Of a stretch of DNA of 64,000 bases, positions 1 through 12,662 are shown piece after piece. The stretch covers positions 7,430,501 through 7,494,500 of the forward strand of contig CM049410.1 in the NCBI GenBank assembly GCA_026929865.2, read 5' to 3'. Both the position numbers and the translations under genes were made by a program. How positions within the stretch are numbered: the first letter of the stretch is position 1; each line of letters starts with the position of its first letter. The stretch comes from Hyperoplus lanceolatus. Lineage: Eukaryota; Chordata; Actinopteri; Uranoscopiformes; Ammodytidae. The notes beneath the pieces were generated by a model. The model worked only from the letters and a program-made list of their open reading frames with translations, searched no databases and was not told where the DNA came from.

Positions 1-62
<62 letters not shown>
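1..62. repeat. (AC)n microsatellite, cut by window start
   Basis: A pure AC dinucleotide run of at least 31 units continues to the left edge, so its true length is unknown. Such long AC tracts are typical of fish intergenic DNA and no gene function is implied. Confidence 0.98.
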
Positions 63-64
<2 letters not shown>

Positions 65-520
65 ATCCAGACAAATCAGCAGTGAAGAGATAACAGTCAA
101 ACTGAGCGGTAATGTTTTGTTAACATAACAGATCAGTGATGTGCCAAACGTGTGTGTTTGAGATTGTGTTGTAATGTTTACTATACTTTGTAGCATCAAA
201 TCACACACTATGCTCTTTAGATAAGCCGCACTGTTGCTTTATCTCAGTGTAATCTGCTCCATAGCTATAGTACTATTCCACCAACATTTTTTTTCCTCAA
301 AGGTTTTGTTTTTACAACATATGGAAATGTTCAGGCCTGCATTCAGGTATGGTTACGACCAGGAGACAGACTTAAAGTGGCCGCCGCTGCCCTCTGTCAC
401 CCAAATGAGAAAGACCTGATGGGAAAACTAGGAGGACTTTGGACTGGTGGGTCTGGGGGTCCTGGCTAAAAAGCTAAAAGAGTAAAGGGATATCCTGAAT
501 TAGGGAGGAGCGTGTTTATA

Positions 521-522
<2 letters not shown>

Positions 523-614
<92 letters not shown>
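523..614. repeat. (TG)n microsatellite, 92 bp
   Basis: An uninterrupted TG run. The antisense frame reads as poly(Thr-His), which is a translation artefact. Confidence 0.98.
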
Positions 615-617
<3 letters not shown>

Positions 618-2209
618 GGGTCACTCTGAGAGACATCACTGGGCATCCACTGGCAGAGGTTGAAGGTCGGGGCTGGTAATGTGTCGGTGGGGGTGGAACA
701 GTTGCCGGCTCTGACATGGTAAAAGTTTTACCAGCTGCCTTAGCTCCAGGCTCAGGACTCCTCCATTAATTCCTTGGAGTTTGTTTTTATCACCCTTAAA
801 GTACCATGGGGGGTGGGTAGGGCTCTGCTACATACAGTGAAGAATGTACTCTGTATGTTCACTTTAACATGATTTGTCATGAGGAGACTTTTGATTTACC
901 ATTACAAATATTTATAGATGGATTAGGTTGTTGGGATCTGGATGTGAGATGGTCCACTAGTGTCTGTCCTTCTGGGGCCTTTGAACGTAAATCCTGCCTC
1001 CCATTTGCCTCCAACATGTGGTTTCTCCATCACTGGTGAAAACAGTGCCTCATTGGCTAAGAGGTCAGTGACCCCGCCAGCCTGTGAAAACACACACAGC
1101 AAAAGAGGGAAAGTCAAGGTGTGGCTCCTCCCATCCACTCTAATGTTAATCATCGTCATTTCCTCATCGCACGGTACCTGCAGCAAGAGGCAACTGGACT
1201 ACATTACCCAGAAGTGCCTTATTATTAACCTGCAGTGATTAAGTCCAAATCCTACTGCAGACAACCTTTAAAGGGCCATTGGTTGTTTGTGCATGTGTTA
1301 TTACTCGGGGTAATTGTTCAGTCCTGCAGGAGTGAGCCTGACACTCTCTGGCATTCCAACAAATGAGGCTTTAAAATTAAACAAGTGCCAGTTTGCTCGG
1401 AGTCACAAGATATGTGCATAATGACAACCAAAAGTCATACTGTGGGCAAACGTATCACATCATAAAGATGAAAATATGAAAATAGTTACGTATCATAAAG
1501 ATAATGCGGATGTTTTTGGCACTGAGAACTGTATTTAGCATACAGGATTCTGAAAGGGAGCTGTATTTACGCAGGTCCTTACAAAGTCATGAAAAGTCTG
1601 AAATCAAATGATCTGAATTTAAGGCCTTAAAATATCTAACACGGTCTTTAATATGATTTTGACAGGTCTTCAAATTGTTTGGATTGGGAAGTTAGCGTTA
1701 CTTATATAAAGGTGCTCAAAATTCAGGCTGGTTTTTAACTGTAGAATGCTAACGCTAAATTGATGTTAATGGGAAAGATGCTTTCAGTTCTCCAGGCCGG
1801 TTCACAGAGTTAACATGAGGTGATGAGGACTTCCAGGCGGCCCTGCCCATACAGCTCTCAGAATAAACTCTCCTCTCTCACTCTATTTCCAGCCCCCTTT
1901 CTTCTTTCTTTTCCTTCCTTGTGTTCGAGGTCTGCTACTGCAAGCTTTTTTCTTTTTCTCTTTTTTCTCCATGCTCTGCTCCTTCTCCCTGCTTTGAACT
2001 CTGTCGTTTCTCTCTCATTTATCCGCCTCTGAGATTGAAGTCGCGTTGTGCTTTTGGAGGTTCACTTTAATGTTTATAATGATAACATGTGCGCCTCGAG
2101 TCTCTGTGAGGTTTGACATGTGAAGGAATTTTCCCTCTGTCGTTTCTTCTTCCCATCTATTCTCACTGTGCTTCATTACCTCTCTTGACCTCTATCTGGA
2201 GTGTGAGTG

Positions 2210-2210
<1 letters not shown>

Positions 2211-2245
<35 letters not shown>

Positions 2246-2277
2246 GGGAGACGGAGAGAAAGAGAGAGAGAGAGAGG
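2211..2277. repeat. (GA)n purine tract
   Basis: Imperfect GA repeat with GG interruptions. The Arg-Glu frame across it is an artefact. Confidence 0.95.
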
Positions 2278-4803
2278 CAGAAAGCCCATCCTCAACGTGG
2301 CAGGGTGACGTTGCAAACCTTAAAGACAAACCCTAAGGATGGACGAGAGAGAGACAGCCATACAGAGACGAGTAGGAGGAGGCCGTTTTATTCTCCTGTT
2401 TATTTAGACACAGAGGCCATTAAACACATACAAATTACAGTCGGATAAATATTGTCATGCAGTTTTTGTATGTGTATGGTACTCCTGAAAAGAGTTAGAG
2501 TTAACCAAGCCGATTACCTTAGTTTGGCTGCGCACCTACTGTACGTAGTTAAGCCAACTAAAACTCTTTAGTTTTAAGGAAAACTGCATTCATCTGAGGC
2601 AAATTTTGGAGGGATAACTTCATCATTATCATTCATAAATGTATCTTTCATCAGCCTATGTATAAACACTTTTTGAACGTACAAATAATTTCAAACAATA
2701 ACAGTTGTGCCAACTTATTCTCTGTGATATAGATTACAATCAAAACAATTCCAGTCCAAATGTTTATTCAAACAAACTGAAAAAACCTTCGGAATGAAAA
2801 ATAATAGGGTGACAAAAATGTTTATTTTTACAAGTTTTAGTATGTAGAACCAAACTTGAAGTCATTATCGGATAGGATTTGATGGTGTCGAATGTTCTAA
2901 TAATAATCTGATCCACATCCACACAGGTCGCCATCTAAACGATAGTATTCTTGTTGAGGTAGTCTTTTAGTAGCAGTAAGCAAAGCAGAGTCTTCGTCTT
3001 TTTCTCTTTTCTTGTAAGATCTTTTTTTCTTTTTTTTTATTATCCGAGTGTCTCCCTGTGCCACCCTTCTCTCTTGGGCCGGGGACAACTGTAAAGGTCT
3101 TTCCCCCTTGAAGGCGGGCCTGCTCGCTCACTCACGTAACAAAAGAGTGAAAAGTCCTTTGTGGATACAGTACTGATACGGGGCAGATTGTGGGCACTAT
3201 TTCACCGCCATTCATGGAGCTATTAGTGGGCACAATCCATAAATTGGCCTCAAAACTCAAAAATCTGGTGCAGACAGTTACCTTGAAATCATTTTTTTTT
3301 TCATTGACTTGATAAAGTTTGAGTTTTCTTTGAGCCAGATGCTGAGGATCCTTCAACACTCTCTTCAGCCATAGTAGCCTTTGTCGTAGGTAAACAAGCG
3401 TCAAATGTCCTGTATCCGACCAGTTACATCGCCTTCTGACAGCATGTGTAGTGCAGCCCATGTGAACAAGGAGTGGAAATCGGTAGCAACAGTAGACCAA
3501 ATTTTCTGCCCCATTAAAATAAACACCCAACTGTTTGGTCAACAGTGTAATTTTATAATTTCCTCAGATAGGTTGTTAAAGCTGAGGAGGATTTTTTTAA
3601 AACGGAGAAAACATTCTTTTTGGATTGGGTCTCTATGTATCAAAGTGCAGCTTGCTATAAATGGAATAGGCCACAAAATATGTTGTTGCAGTAACAGATC
3701 TTGATAGAAATGTCTGTCAGGATTTTGAACAATGTTAATGTGTGTATTAAAATGTGATAGTTTAACAAAATGTTGTGCTATAGGCAACAACAGATTGGTT
3801 AGATGCCATAATTGACATCCAGAATATGTCCGTACTGAATAGTACTAGATCTAAAACAGATAAGCAGTAAATGAAATAGGTGTACCAATTCGCACTTGAC
3901 ACAAGCGCCAAACATAATCTTCACCAGTCATTTAAATTCCTCAATACAATTTCAAAGTGATGCTGCTATGGCTAACAAATGATACTACATCTGTGATGCT
4001 CATGGATGTCTTGAACTGCTCAACTTGCTCTGAGATAATACCCCCTGTATTCCAATGGACATTACTCTCTCTTTTGCGTACAAAAATGTGCTTTAAAATA
4101 TTTTTTTAATGTACAGTAGACCTACTGACATAGCACTTTGGGGTTTTATTGGACCTAATGCCTAGACTACAAGAATAGCTCCAAATAATCATTTCTGAAT
4201 TATTTTGACATTCAAACAAATGTAATCATTCATCGCAATGATTGATTTTACAGTCCATTTTTTTCTGCTATAATTTGGACAATGTTATAAATGCACACCA
4301 AATGTAGCTACACTTCTTTGTTAATACCTTCACTAGCTCAGACATTCATCAAGTTTTACATGGTAGAACTGGATTAAAGGTGGAGTCAGCTACTCTGGCG
4401 AATGCTTTTTGTCAAGATCAGTGAATATCTCTCCATGATCCGCTTACTGTCCGTACTGCGTGTGAGCTGAAAATGGATCCAGTGTTAATCGTGAGGAGCT
4501 ATTCAGTGATATTAACAAAAAGTGATCTCCAGAATCACTGACTCCACCTTTAAGAAAATCCCCATAGGGCTGGCTAGTAGATATAAGAAACTGAGGAAGT
4601 CCTTCAAGTATAAACATAGTCACTGAATAATTCTGTTTTTCAAAGTGCTGTAAAGATTTCAAAAAAATGTGTCTTGGTTGTCATATTTCAGCTTTCTGAG
4701 CTGAAACAATAAAGAAAAGGGTAGTAACATCAGAGATGACACGGAAACCAAAAGAGAGAGAGGGAGAAAAAGTGAGTCTGGGTCAAATGTGGGAAAAGGA
4801 ATA

Positions 4804-4910
4804 TTCTCTCTCTTTCTCTCTCTCTGTCTTTCTCTCTTTCTCTCTCAGTCCCTCCGTGGCAGTTTAATCTAACCAATATGTGTTTGTCTGACACATGAGG
4901 GGAGGAGACG

Positions 4911-4960
<50 letters not shown>
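4804..4960. repeat. Facing (CT)n and (GA)n tracts
   Basis: A CT-rich tract (4,804-4,847) is followed about 65 bp later by a GA tract (4,911-4,960). The two are reverse complements in sense, so this 155-bp stretch is a potential low-complexity hairpin. No gene is seen in it. Confidence 0.85.
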
Positions 4961-4963
<3 letters not shown>

Positions 4964-5394
4964 CTTTGCATTCTTTTCCATTGAGGTCAATGTTTTACAG
5001 AGCCCTTGACCGCAGCCTGCAGGGTCTATATGTGTGCGAGACTCGACCGCGAAAAAGAAGGAGTTCACGTGCAGCATGGACGGAAGCGAAAGAAATATCA
5101 TATGTCATTTCAGTCTATTGTCAATAACCAGTCAAAAAAAAAAGCTTGAGTTCCCTACTGTTCTATTCTCCAAGTTACGTGTCGGCATCGTCCCACATTT
5201 ATGACATCACAGACAGATGTTCTGAACTGTTGGGAATCTGCATGTCTTTCAGACCAACAGTTACTTTCTGTCAACCTGAATAATAATCACTAATTAATTT
5301 CACTTCAATTTAAATTGGAGCTTTATGATATTTTCTATGGGAAACAATTCAATGTATGACCTTTTTAGAGAATTTCAATGAAGTTTAGTGTTTT

Positions 5395-5800
5395 ATGTGT
5401 TTCTTATGCTTTCTCCTCCCCTCCATTTGTTTGTCCTCTCTCACTTTTCCTCCACCTTTCATCTCCCCCTCCCTCTGTCTTTCCTCAATAGAAGGTTTTT
5501 TTCATGGTTCCTCTCGCTCCGTCTTCTTCTCTTCCTCTCTATACACACACACATGTCTATATGTATCTCTTTATCTTTTCCTCAGTTCCCTCCAACTTAT
5601 TTCTCCTGCTTTTGTTTCTTTCTATCTTTTCAACAGTATCTGTATTTTGTCTCTCTCCTTTTGTCTGTGACATCAATCTTTCCGTTTTCTTTCTCCGCCC
5701 CTCACCGTCCATTTCCACATTTCTTTTTTTTAGTCTTTTGCTCTCCCTCTTTTCCCTTTTCACTATTTCTGCCTGAACTTTCCGCTTTCCTTCCCTCTTT
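5395..5800. repeat. Long polypyrimidine (CT-rich) tract
   Basis: About 400 bases of almost continuous C/T on the plus strand, with a short interruption of alternating AC near 5,540. All three plus frames stay open for long stretches because T/C codons contain no stops. The composition makes real coding unlikely. Confidence 0.85.
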
Positions 5801-6591
5801 CCTCCATCTTTGTGCCATCTTGTCTGAATCTTTTTATCTCATGTATTGTACCTTGCAAATTTTGACCACTGTTGGACTGATGTGATGTATGTGTAGTATA
5901 TTGTGTTGTGCTGCTGGGTATGTGAACTGTACCTGGACTGCCTTTGGTTCAGTCATTGGTGAAAGAACTGGCTCACTTTACAGTAATATCAAGTCAAGGT
6001 GTTGTCAGGTGTTATTTATTCATTTAAAGTAAGATAATATAATATAATATAAGATATATTTACCGTTACTTTAAACTGTTGTCTAAAGTGAGTTTAATTT
6101 GTCTTAAATTATAATTTAAAGTATTTAAGTATAAATGTACAAAAACAACGCTTGGTAAATAAAGAACCATATTAATCACAAATACCATGAACAAATATAT
6201 TACTGTTTTTGCATTTGTCCCACGTTGCAGTCCCTGAATGGTCAAATGGATCCTCTGCAGTTCTGTTTGAGCGTTTGAGAATGAAAAAATTGATTTGCTT
6301 AGAGGAGTCTGATTTTGTTTTAATGTGTAACCTATTGAACAGACTGATATATGCAGGGTAATGGGGCCTTTTATCAAAACAATACTGACCAAAGGATGAA
6401 AATGTGACCAGTGACTTAGGACGTAGTCGCACACACTATTTATATATACAGTAGTCCTGTAATTTCACTGGTTGTGGTCAGTGTGGACGGATCATGAAGA
6501 GTTAACCTCTCAGTAAACGATTCCTCTCCGCTCTGGTTTCTCTCACACTCCCACCACTCCCTAACATGAGTTACAGTCCACAGCTACACTG

Positions 6592-6592
<1 letters not shown>

Positions 6593-6642
<50 letters not shown>
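6593..6642. repeat. (TG)n microsatellite
   Basis: Pure TG run ending in TATGTAT. Confidence 0.97.
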
Positions 6643-6995
6643 ATCAGACTCCAATCCTTCCCCTTTTCCGGCTTTGGAGACTTGTTGGAAATATCTATGG
6701 TGCATTACGAACCAAATTTTGGAATGATATCACCTTCATTCAGAGACCCTTTCACACTGTGATAAACACAAGCCTTCAATCGACATCAGTCTGTTAGTTG
6801 TATGGGGAGTTTGCTGACGTGTGACAAGTTAATAATTTTGTCCCTTATCTCTCTTTCTCTCTCTCTTTATCTCATTGGCTTTTTCTTCTCTCTCTTTCCT
6901 TCACTTTTACTTTCTGGCACAACTTTTTTCCCTTTGTCTCTTCTGACTGCAGGCTGCATATTCACTTTGTGTGTCCTCTCTCCCTCTCTCCCCAC

Positions 6996-6998
<3 letters not shown>

Positions 6999-7034
<36 letters not shown>

Positions 7035-7048
7035 CTCTCTCTCTCTTT
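6999..7048. repeat. (CT)n microsatellite
   Basis: Pure CT run with one CG interruption, lying in a wider CT-rich tract from about 6,845. Confidence 0.96.
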
Positions 7049-7309
7049 CCTATGCTCCTTAATCTCTCGCCCACATGACTTCACCTACTTCCTCTTCTCA
7101 TTCTGTCCCTTCATTTTTCCTTTGTTTGATTTGCCTTAAGATCTGTGGTCACATGTCCCATCTCTCGCTGTCTTAACTGTGTGATTTATTGTATAGGCAA
7201 TTTTGTGAACTAAGATGTCAACCAGCGCAATCCTTATGATCTTACTGTAAAAAAAAATAACTGTGAAATGTGGTTATGGTGCGGCAAACATGTCTGCCAT
7301 GGAAGCCTT

Positions 7310-7839
7310 GTTTCCACTGAGCTGCACAGTTCGGTTCGGTACGGCATTTATTTGAGTCCACTGTTAAAAGTTGGGAAGGGTACCAAAATAATAGCAGAGT
7401 CTTACAGATTTCACTCTGCAGACTAGTCTGGACTCTACCACTGTTTGGCCCAGTTTACTTTCTCCCAAAGATTCTGGCACCAATCACAAACGCCCAGGCT
7501 CACTAGAGGCGGGCTTAACACGATGACGACAGTGCAGCTACGGCAATCATAGGTCTGATTGGTTTAAGGTCTATCCAATTGCGTACTAAGGCATTTTGAC
7601 ATAAGTCTGTCGATCAGGCCACTTCAAACTCGGAAATTACAACATCGATTCCAGACCTATGTTCAATCAATTAAATAAGATTAAGCTGCGCTAGCCAGGT
7701 TACCAAAATGTTCAGTGGCTCTGGCTGCGGTTACCATCTAAAAAGTAAGGGTTCTGTACGGCAGTGGAGATTCAAGACGGATCTAAAGTTATGGATCTGT
7801 ACCAAACCATCCCCTACCAAACTGTACTGTAGTGGAAAC
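7310..7839. mobile_element. Probable non-autonomous DNA transposon (MITE)
   Basis: The left end reads GTTTCCACT followed by a GTTCGG-type repeat, and the right end reads AGTGGAAAC, giving 9-bp perfect inverted ends. Inside, CGGTACGGCA near the left is mirrored by TACCAAAC near the right. No open frame is present. GTTTCCACT-type ends with GGTACGGTA-like inner motifs recur in many fish genomes, which is general knowledge and was not checked here. Superfamily and target duplication are not resolved. Confidence 0.55.
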
Positions 7840-7867
7840 GATTCAGAACTTGTTTCCCTAACCTTAA

Positions 7868-8262
7868 AGGAGCTGTAAGCGGAATGGTTCTTTTAGCTAA
7901 CTTCCTGTCAGTTACTGCAGTTAGCAGTCCCCTCGCTCGTCCCTACGTCACCACATTAATGCACTGCGGTCTTCAAGCAGCGAGTTATCTAGCATCATCT
8001 CTGATACATAAGTGTGATAATACATGATAAAAACCATCAAAACAGACATTGGGAAGGATTTTTACCTGTTCTGCCATTGTAGGCGCATTTACATTCACCC
8101 ATCTGTCGCTCTGGCATGCACCGGCAGTGAGACCATGAGTGAGACGGGTGTCGGTTTGTAGTGTTCTCTCTTGTGATTGGATATACATTTCGGGATCCTC
8201 CAATAAGTTTATTTGCCGATTACATGCAGAGCAGCTGACTGAGAGATCGGCTTACTTCACCT
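7868..8262 (+). mobile_element. TTAA-flanked MITE, copy a
   Basis: TTAA immediately precedes AGGAGCTGTAAGCGGAA and immediately follows TACTTCACCT, whose complement begins AGGTGAAGTAAGC. This gives terminal inverted repeats of roughly 15 bp with a TTAA target duplication (7,864-7,867 and 8,263-8,266). TTAA targeting is the hallmark of piggyBac-type elements. The 395-bp body has no coding capacity. A second copy in opposite orientation lies 1.2 kb downstream at 9,432-9,896. Confidence 0.8.
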
Positions 8263-8387
8263 TTAACAAATTAGTCCGGCATCAGTGGATAGTAAGTTTT
8301 TTAATTTTCTGCTGAGAGTTTGATGCAGAGATTGATACTCTCATGTCTGCACAATAAATGTGATGCTACCCACCTGGGCACGATTAG

Positions 8388-8410
8388 CTTAGCTTAGTTT
8401 AGCTTAGCGT
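8388..8410. repeat. Short AGCTT-type tandem repeat
   Basis: Four imperfect tandem units of TTAGCTTAG type. This may be the edge of a dispersed repeat, since such AGCTTAGC strings are frequent in fish repeats, but the full element was not delimited. Confidence 0.5.
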
Positions 8411-9431
8411 TAAAACAGGGAACTGCTTGAGCTGGGGAAGTTTACATGCTACTGGCTGCTTTAACATCATGTATTCACCTATATACATGAGAATCATATG
8501 AATCTTCCACTCGTGATAAGGATCATACTCTCTCTGGTAAGTTTCACTCAAAAAATATCATTAGATGGACTTTTGGTAGAGTCAGACAATGTGATCACAA
8601 TGCAATCTATGTTAGCTTAAGCAGTAACAAAGAGCCAGCCATCACCAAATGCTTGAAAGCATGAACTCATGAATGGTTTCTGTGTCTACATGTTCCCCAC
8701 TTTCAACAGCCGCAAGGATGACCATCCAGACAATTGTGCTGGAAACTGTATTCCTTGGACAAAAATAATTATACTCTATAAACACATTCCTCGACCAGGC
8801 CTTGCCTGTCCTGTTAAAATACTTTAAATTATACCTTTCCCCACACATCCCCATAAAGACCCCCTTCTCTGCCTGCATCTCCCCCCTTCTCTCTCATCAT
8901 ACCACCTGTGAAGCAGGTGTTTGCCATGAGGCTATTTGGCCTGTAATATGTGGCATTATGGAAGAAGACAGTTAGAAATATGTGAGGTTTTATGATCACC
9001 CTCCTGTTATTTTCTTATGATTAGAGGTTCACTCACTGGAAACAGAGTGTGTTGAGGATGATGATGTGGATGAAGAGGAGGAAGATGTGGGTCATTACAC
9101 GGAAGCATTATGTGTGAAAGAGAAGGATAACTATTTTAGCTTTTTTTGTCTCGTCCGGTATTTGGATATGTATTGGTACAGACGTAAAGATTTCACAGGT
9201 CAATCTGGACACAAACACACAGAGCAGACGTGTCCTGTGATCATGTGTCGTTGGGTCTGAGTGATTAAAGGACAGCAGTAGCCAGACAGAGAGAGAGAGA
9301 GAGGACAACAATAACATCTGCACAGAGATGTTTGTCCATTTGTGGTGGGTTTTTCTTCTCTTTTTCAGGGTGGACTTCAGAAGACCACATAGGGGGAAGC
9401 TGACATTCATGGGAATTTCAAAAGAGCTTAA

Positions 9432-9896
9432 AGGTGAAGTAAGCGATTTATTTATGTTAATATAAGTGTTAAATCGCTCTTTATTCGTACAGTGAACACT
9501 TATATAGTGTGTGCGTTTCATAAAGCCGATCTCTCGGTCACTCGTTCTGCATGTTAACGGCAAATAAACTTTTCGGGGATCCCACTACCGATAACCAGTC
9601 AGAGGAGAGAACGCTACCAACCGGCACCCGTCTCACTGCCGGTGCACATGCAGAGCGACAGATGGGTGAATGTGTGTGCGCCTACAATGGCGGAGCAGGT
9701 AAAAATCCTTCCCAATGTCTTTTTTGATGGTTTTTATCATGTTTTATCACACTTATGGATCTGAGATGATGCTAGATAACTCACTGCTTGAAGACCGCAG
9801 TGTATTAATGTGGTGACATGGGGACGAGGGAGGGGACTGCTAACTGCAGTCGCTGACAGGAAGTTAGCTAAACTGACCATTCTGCTTACTGAACCT
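9432..9896 (-). mobile_element. TTAA-flanked MITE, copy b (inverted relative to copy a)
   Basis: Flanked by TTAA at 9,428-9,431 and 9,897-9,900. The left end AGGTGAAGTAAGCGA and the complement of the right end AGGTTCAGTAAGCAGAA form the terminal inverted repeats. The interior matches copy a in reverse orientation, for example the stretch with GCGACAGATGGGTGAATGT and the one with GAAGACCGCAGT. Copy b is about 70 bp longer near its left end, so the family has length variants. Confidence 0.82.
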
Positions 9897-10345
9897 TTAA
9901 GTGAACTGCTCACTGTCCTCTCCTCACTCTGAAAGGTCACCTAGGAGGTGGCGAAAATCTACATTTATCTATTTTTTTGTCATAAAAAATTAAAAAATTA
10001 ACTAATTCATACAAGTTTGTGTGACTTTTCACTTTCTTCTATGGAATACAGAAATATTTTCATCAAAAACCTTTTCAAAACACACCACTGACTGAGAGAC
10101 ACTGTTGCATTGGGTGTTCCTTAGTTACCTTGAATATTGTAGTTTATTTTAATTATTTATTTAGTGTAAATGCCTACATACAATCCTGGTGCCGGGAATA
10201 GTCTGGCAGACAAATGTGTTGAGGTTACAGTACATTAGGAAACAGGAGAGTCTTTTGATAGTATCCTCAATTCTCTTGACTTATTTTCCCAATCACTTCC
10301 TGATCCTGTGTAAAGAACTCCCATTTTGTGTCTATGCATGAACAC

Positions 10346-10507
10346 TGTGTGTGTGTGTGTGTGGGGGGGAGGGGGTGTGTGTGTGTGTGTGTGTATGTGT
10401 GCGTGCGTGCATGTGTGTGTGTGTCAGCTGGCTGCCTGATTGAAAAACCTGCTGCTGTTTTTCCAGTGGAGCTGTTGTGGGTGGACTTGCATTTTTATGT
10501 GAGGTTA

Positions 10508-10553
<46 letters not shown>

Positions 10554-10571
10554 AGTGTGTGTGTGTGTGTT
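10346..10571. repeat. Two (TG)n microsatellites with unique spacer
   Basis: TG runs at 10,346-10,424 (broken by a G-run and by GC steps) and 10,511-10,571, separated by about 85 bp of unique sequence. Both strands give long Val-Cys or Thr-His frames that are not real proteins. Confidence 0.95.
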
Positions 10572-10797
10572 TATGTACATGTGTGTTTTTGAAGACCAAG
10601 ATGGAGAACCTTGTTGTAGCTAGTTTGCTGTGCTTCATCATGTACTGAATTAAACAGTTATGACACTGGAGTGTGGACTACATTGTAAAAGGACACCAAT
10701 GATTTTCACTGTCATGCATGCAACGCAGCAGGAACAAAAGGGGCTTGGAAAGCCAGGAATGCATGGTTTTCATTCATTTTCGCTAAGGATAATTGCT

Positions 10798-10836
10798 GTG
10801 TGTACGTGTGTGTGTGTGTGTGCTGCAGGTGAGTGT

Positions 10837-10903
<67 letters not shown>
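10798..10903. repeat. (TG)n microsatellite
   Basis: TG repeat with a TGCTGCAGGTGAG interruption followed by a pure run of more than 60 bases. Confidence 0.96.
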
Positions 10904-11057
10904 TAACTGTCATACTTGTGATGATTTGAATGTATGGAAGTCATTAATCATAATTGAATTTTTGTACTGCAGGTGTACTGTAACTGATCGAACCCATTCA
11001 TTTACCTCCTCTCCTTCTGGTTTATAGGAAAGGCCAGGTGTTTCAATGCATAAACCA

Positions 11058-11170
<113 letters not shown>

Positions 11171-11693
11171 TATTATATGCATACGATCTATCCCTTTTAC
11201 TGCCAATATTGTAACAAGATTAACTAAATTCAGAAATGACACTAGACACTACTGGCCCACAGCCATTATCTCAACATTAGTTTTTTTTTCAATATCAAAA
11301 ACCAAAACTCTAATCTTCTAAAGCACTTACATCAAAAAGGGACAATCACTCATGATTTGTCCATATGATGTTATTTTTCAGATTTATGATACATTTTTGT
11401 ATTTTACAATATGCCAAAAATGAATTCTTAAGACTTGAACATTTAGCATTTTTTATTCACAAAATTAAAAAAAGGCTGCATCCCAAATCTCTTTTAACTC
11501 TTGCTTTAGCCAACATTCAGATTTGTTCTTCCTAAACAGATGCAAATATACCCATAATTAGTAACATATTGCCAACTTTGCATATTTATTCAAACATTTC
11601 TGAAACAATAAAGGAAACATATTTTAATGTAAGTAATCAACTGGAGGAATAACATGATGGTATATTTAAATTTACCATAGTATCTCGCCTTAA

Positions 11694-12503
11694 CCCTCTG
11701 AGGTCTAGGGGTATTTTCTCCGATTTTACATACTTCTATAAATACCTATTTCAAATGTGCAAGAAGATGAATTATACCAAAGTGTTTTATATGGAAATGT
11801 TCAGAACACATTATACCTTTTTTCTGAGGCCTACTTATGTCCTAGACCATTGTGTATATAGATAATTGGCTTAAATGCTGAAAAATGTATTGCGATTTTT
11901 GAAAAACCTGGAAATTTGTGTGAAAGAAGAACCTTTAGTCATCCTGTCATGTTGTTTTGGCTCTTGAAATTGCTTCTCCTAAGCCTTAGCTTCAAAAATG
12001 CAGTGGACATTTTCCAAAACACAGTTGGGGAGTGCACAAAACATGACTAATATAAAATTTGGTCCAGACGCTTTTTGGTAGAAATGTTGTCTCTACTTTC
12101 AAAAAACATTAGGAAATTAGACTGAATGAAGACTTTGAACCACATATGATGATTCATGGGATGTACACTAATAAAAGAGGAAGCATCACAAAACATTTTT
12201 CAAACAAACCATTAAGTAAATATAAAAACAATAATAACAAACTACTTTCACACTATGTATATACTCTATGCACTATTTACAAGCTAAGTGGTAGCTGGGG
12301 AGCTTCTGGGTCTTGCTTCTCACAGTGTTTTCTAAGCCTCTAAGGGACTGACAGTATCACAAGAACATTCCCTGGAAACAGGAGGACCTCTAGTTTGAGA
12401 TGATGTTTTCATTTTATTTTTCAGCCATATCTTCAGGAAGATATTAACAAAGATATGCGCGCACTCGTGCGCACGCGCCGGCGCGTGAATAGACCTCAGA
12501 GGG
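11694..12503. mobile_element. piggyBac-type non-autonomous transposon
   Basis: The element begins CCCTCTGAGGTCTA and ends TAGACCTCAGAGGG, a perfect 14-bp terminal inverted repeat. It is flanked on both sides by TTAA (11,690-11,693 and 12,504-12,507). The 810-bp body has no long open frame. Just inside the right end is a GC-rich imperfect palindrome (CGCGCACTCGTGCGCACGCG). The ends and target site fit piggyBac-like MITEs. The element lacks a transposase, so it would depend on one supplied in trans. Confidence 0.88.
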
Positions 12504-12662
12504 TTAAAGTTGTTGACTTTAGATGAGGATTTTGACTTATAAACCTAAACGATTTAAGGGCACACCTATATCTTTTGATTATTTTTTAAATGTTTTGTAA
12601 ATGTCGTAATTTTCACAATAAGCTACTCTTGGACTTCCAGCAAGATATACAACTAGCACTTA

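Larger units (their letters stand above)
63..7300. other. Intergenic or intronic sequence without recognisable gene
   Basis: I find no open frame here with protein-like composition. Frames are under about 165 codons, and the longest (about 5,388-5,885) translates a CT-rich tract into Ser/Leu/Phe-rich low-complexity sequence. No splice-site series or recognised domain is visible. The stretch holds the microsatellites listed separately and otherwise unique-looking AT-rich DNA. Confidence 0.6.

Noticed and set aside
466-717. Long Thr-His frame across the TG repeat, and similar Val-Cys, Ser-Leu, Arg-Glu and Lys-Glu-Arg frames at other microsatellites
   Set aside because: Dinucleotide and tetranucleotide repeats lack stop codons, so these are artefacts of low complexity.
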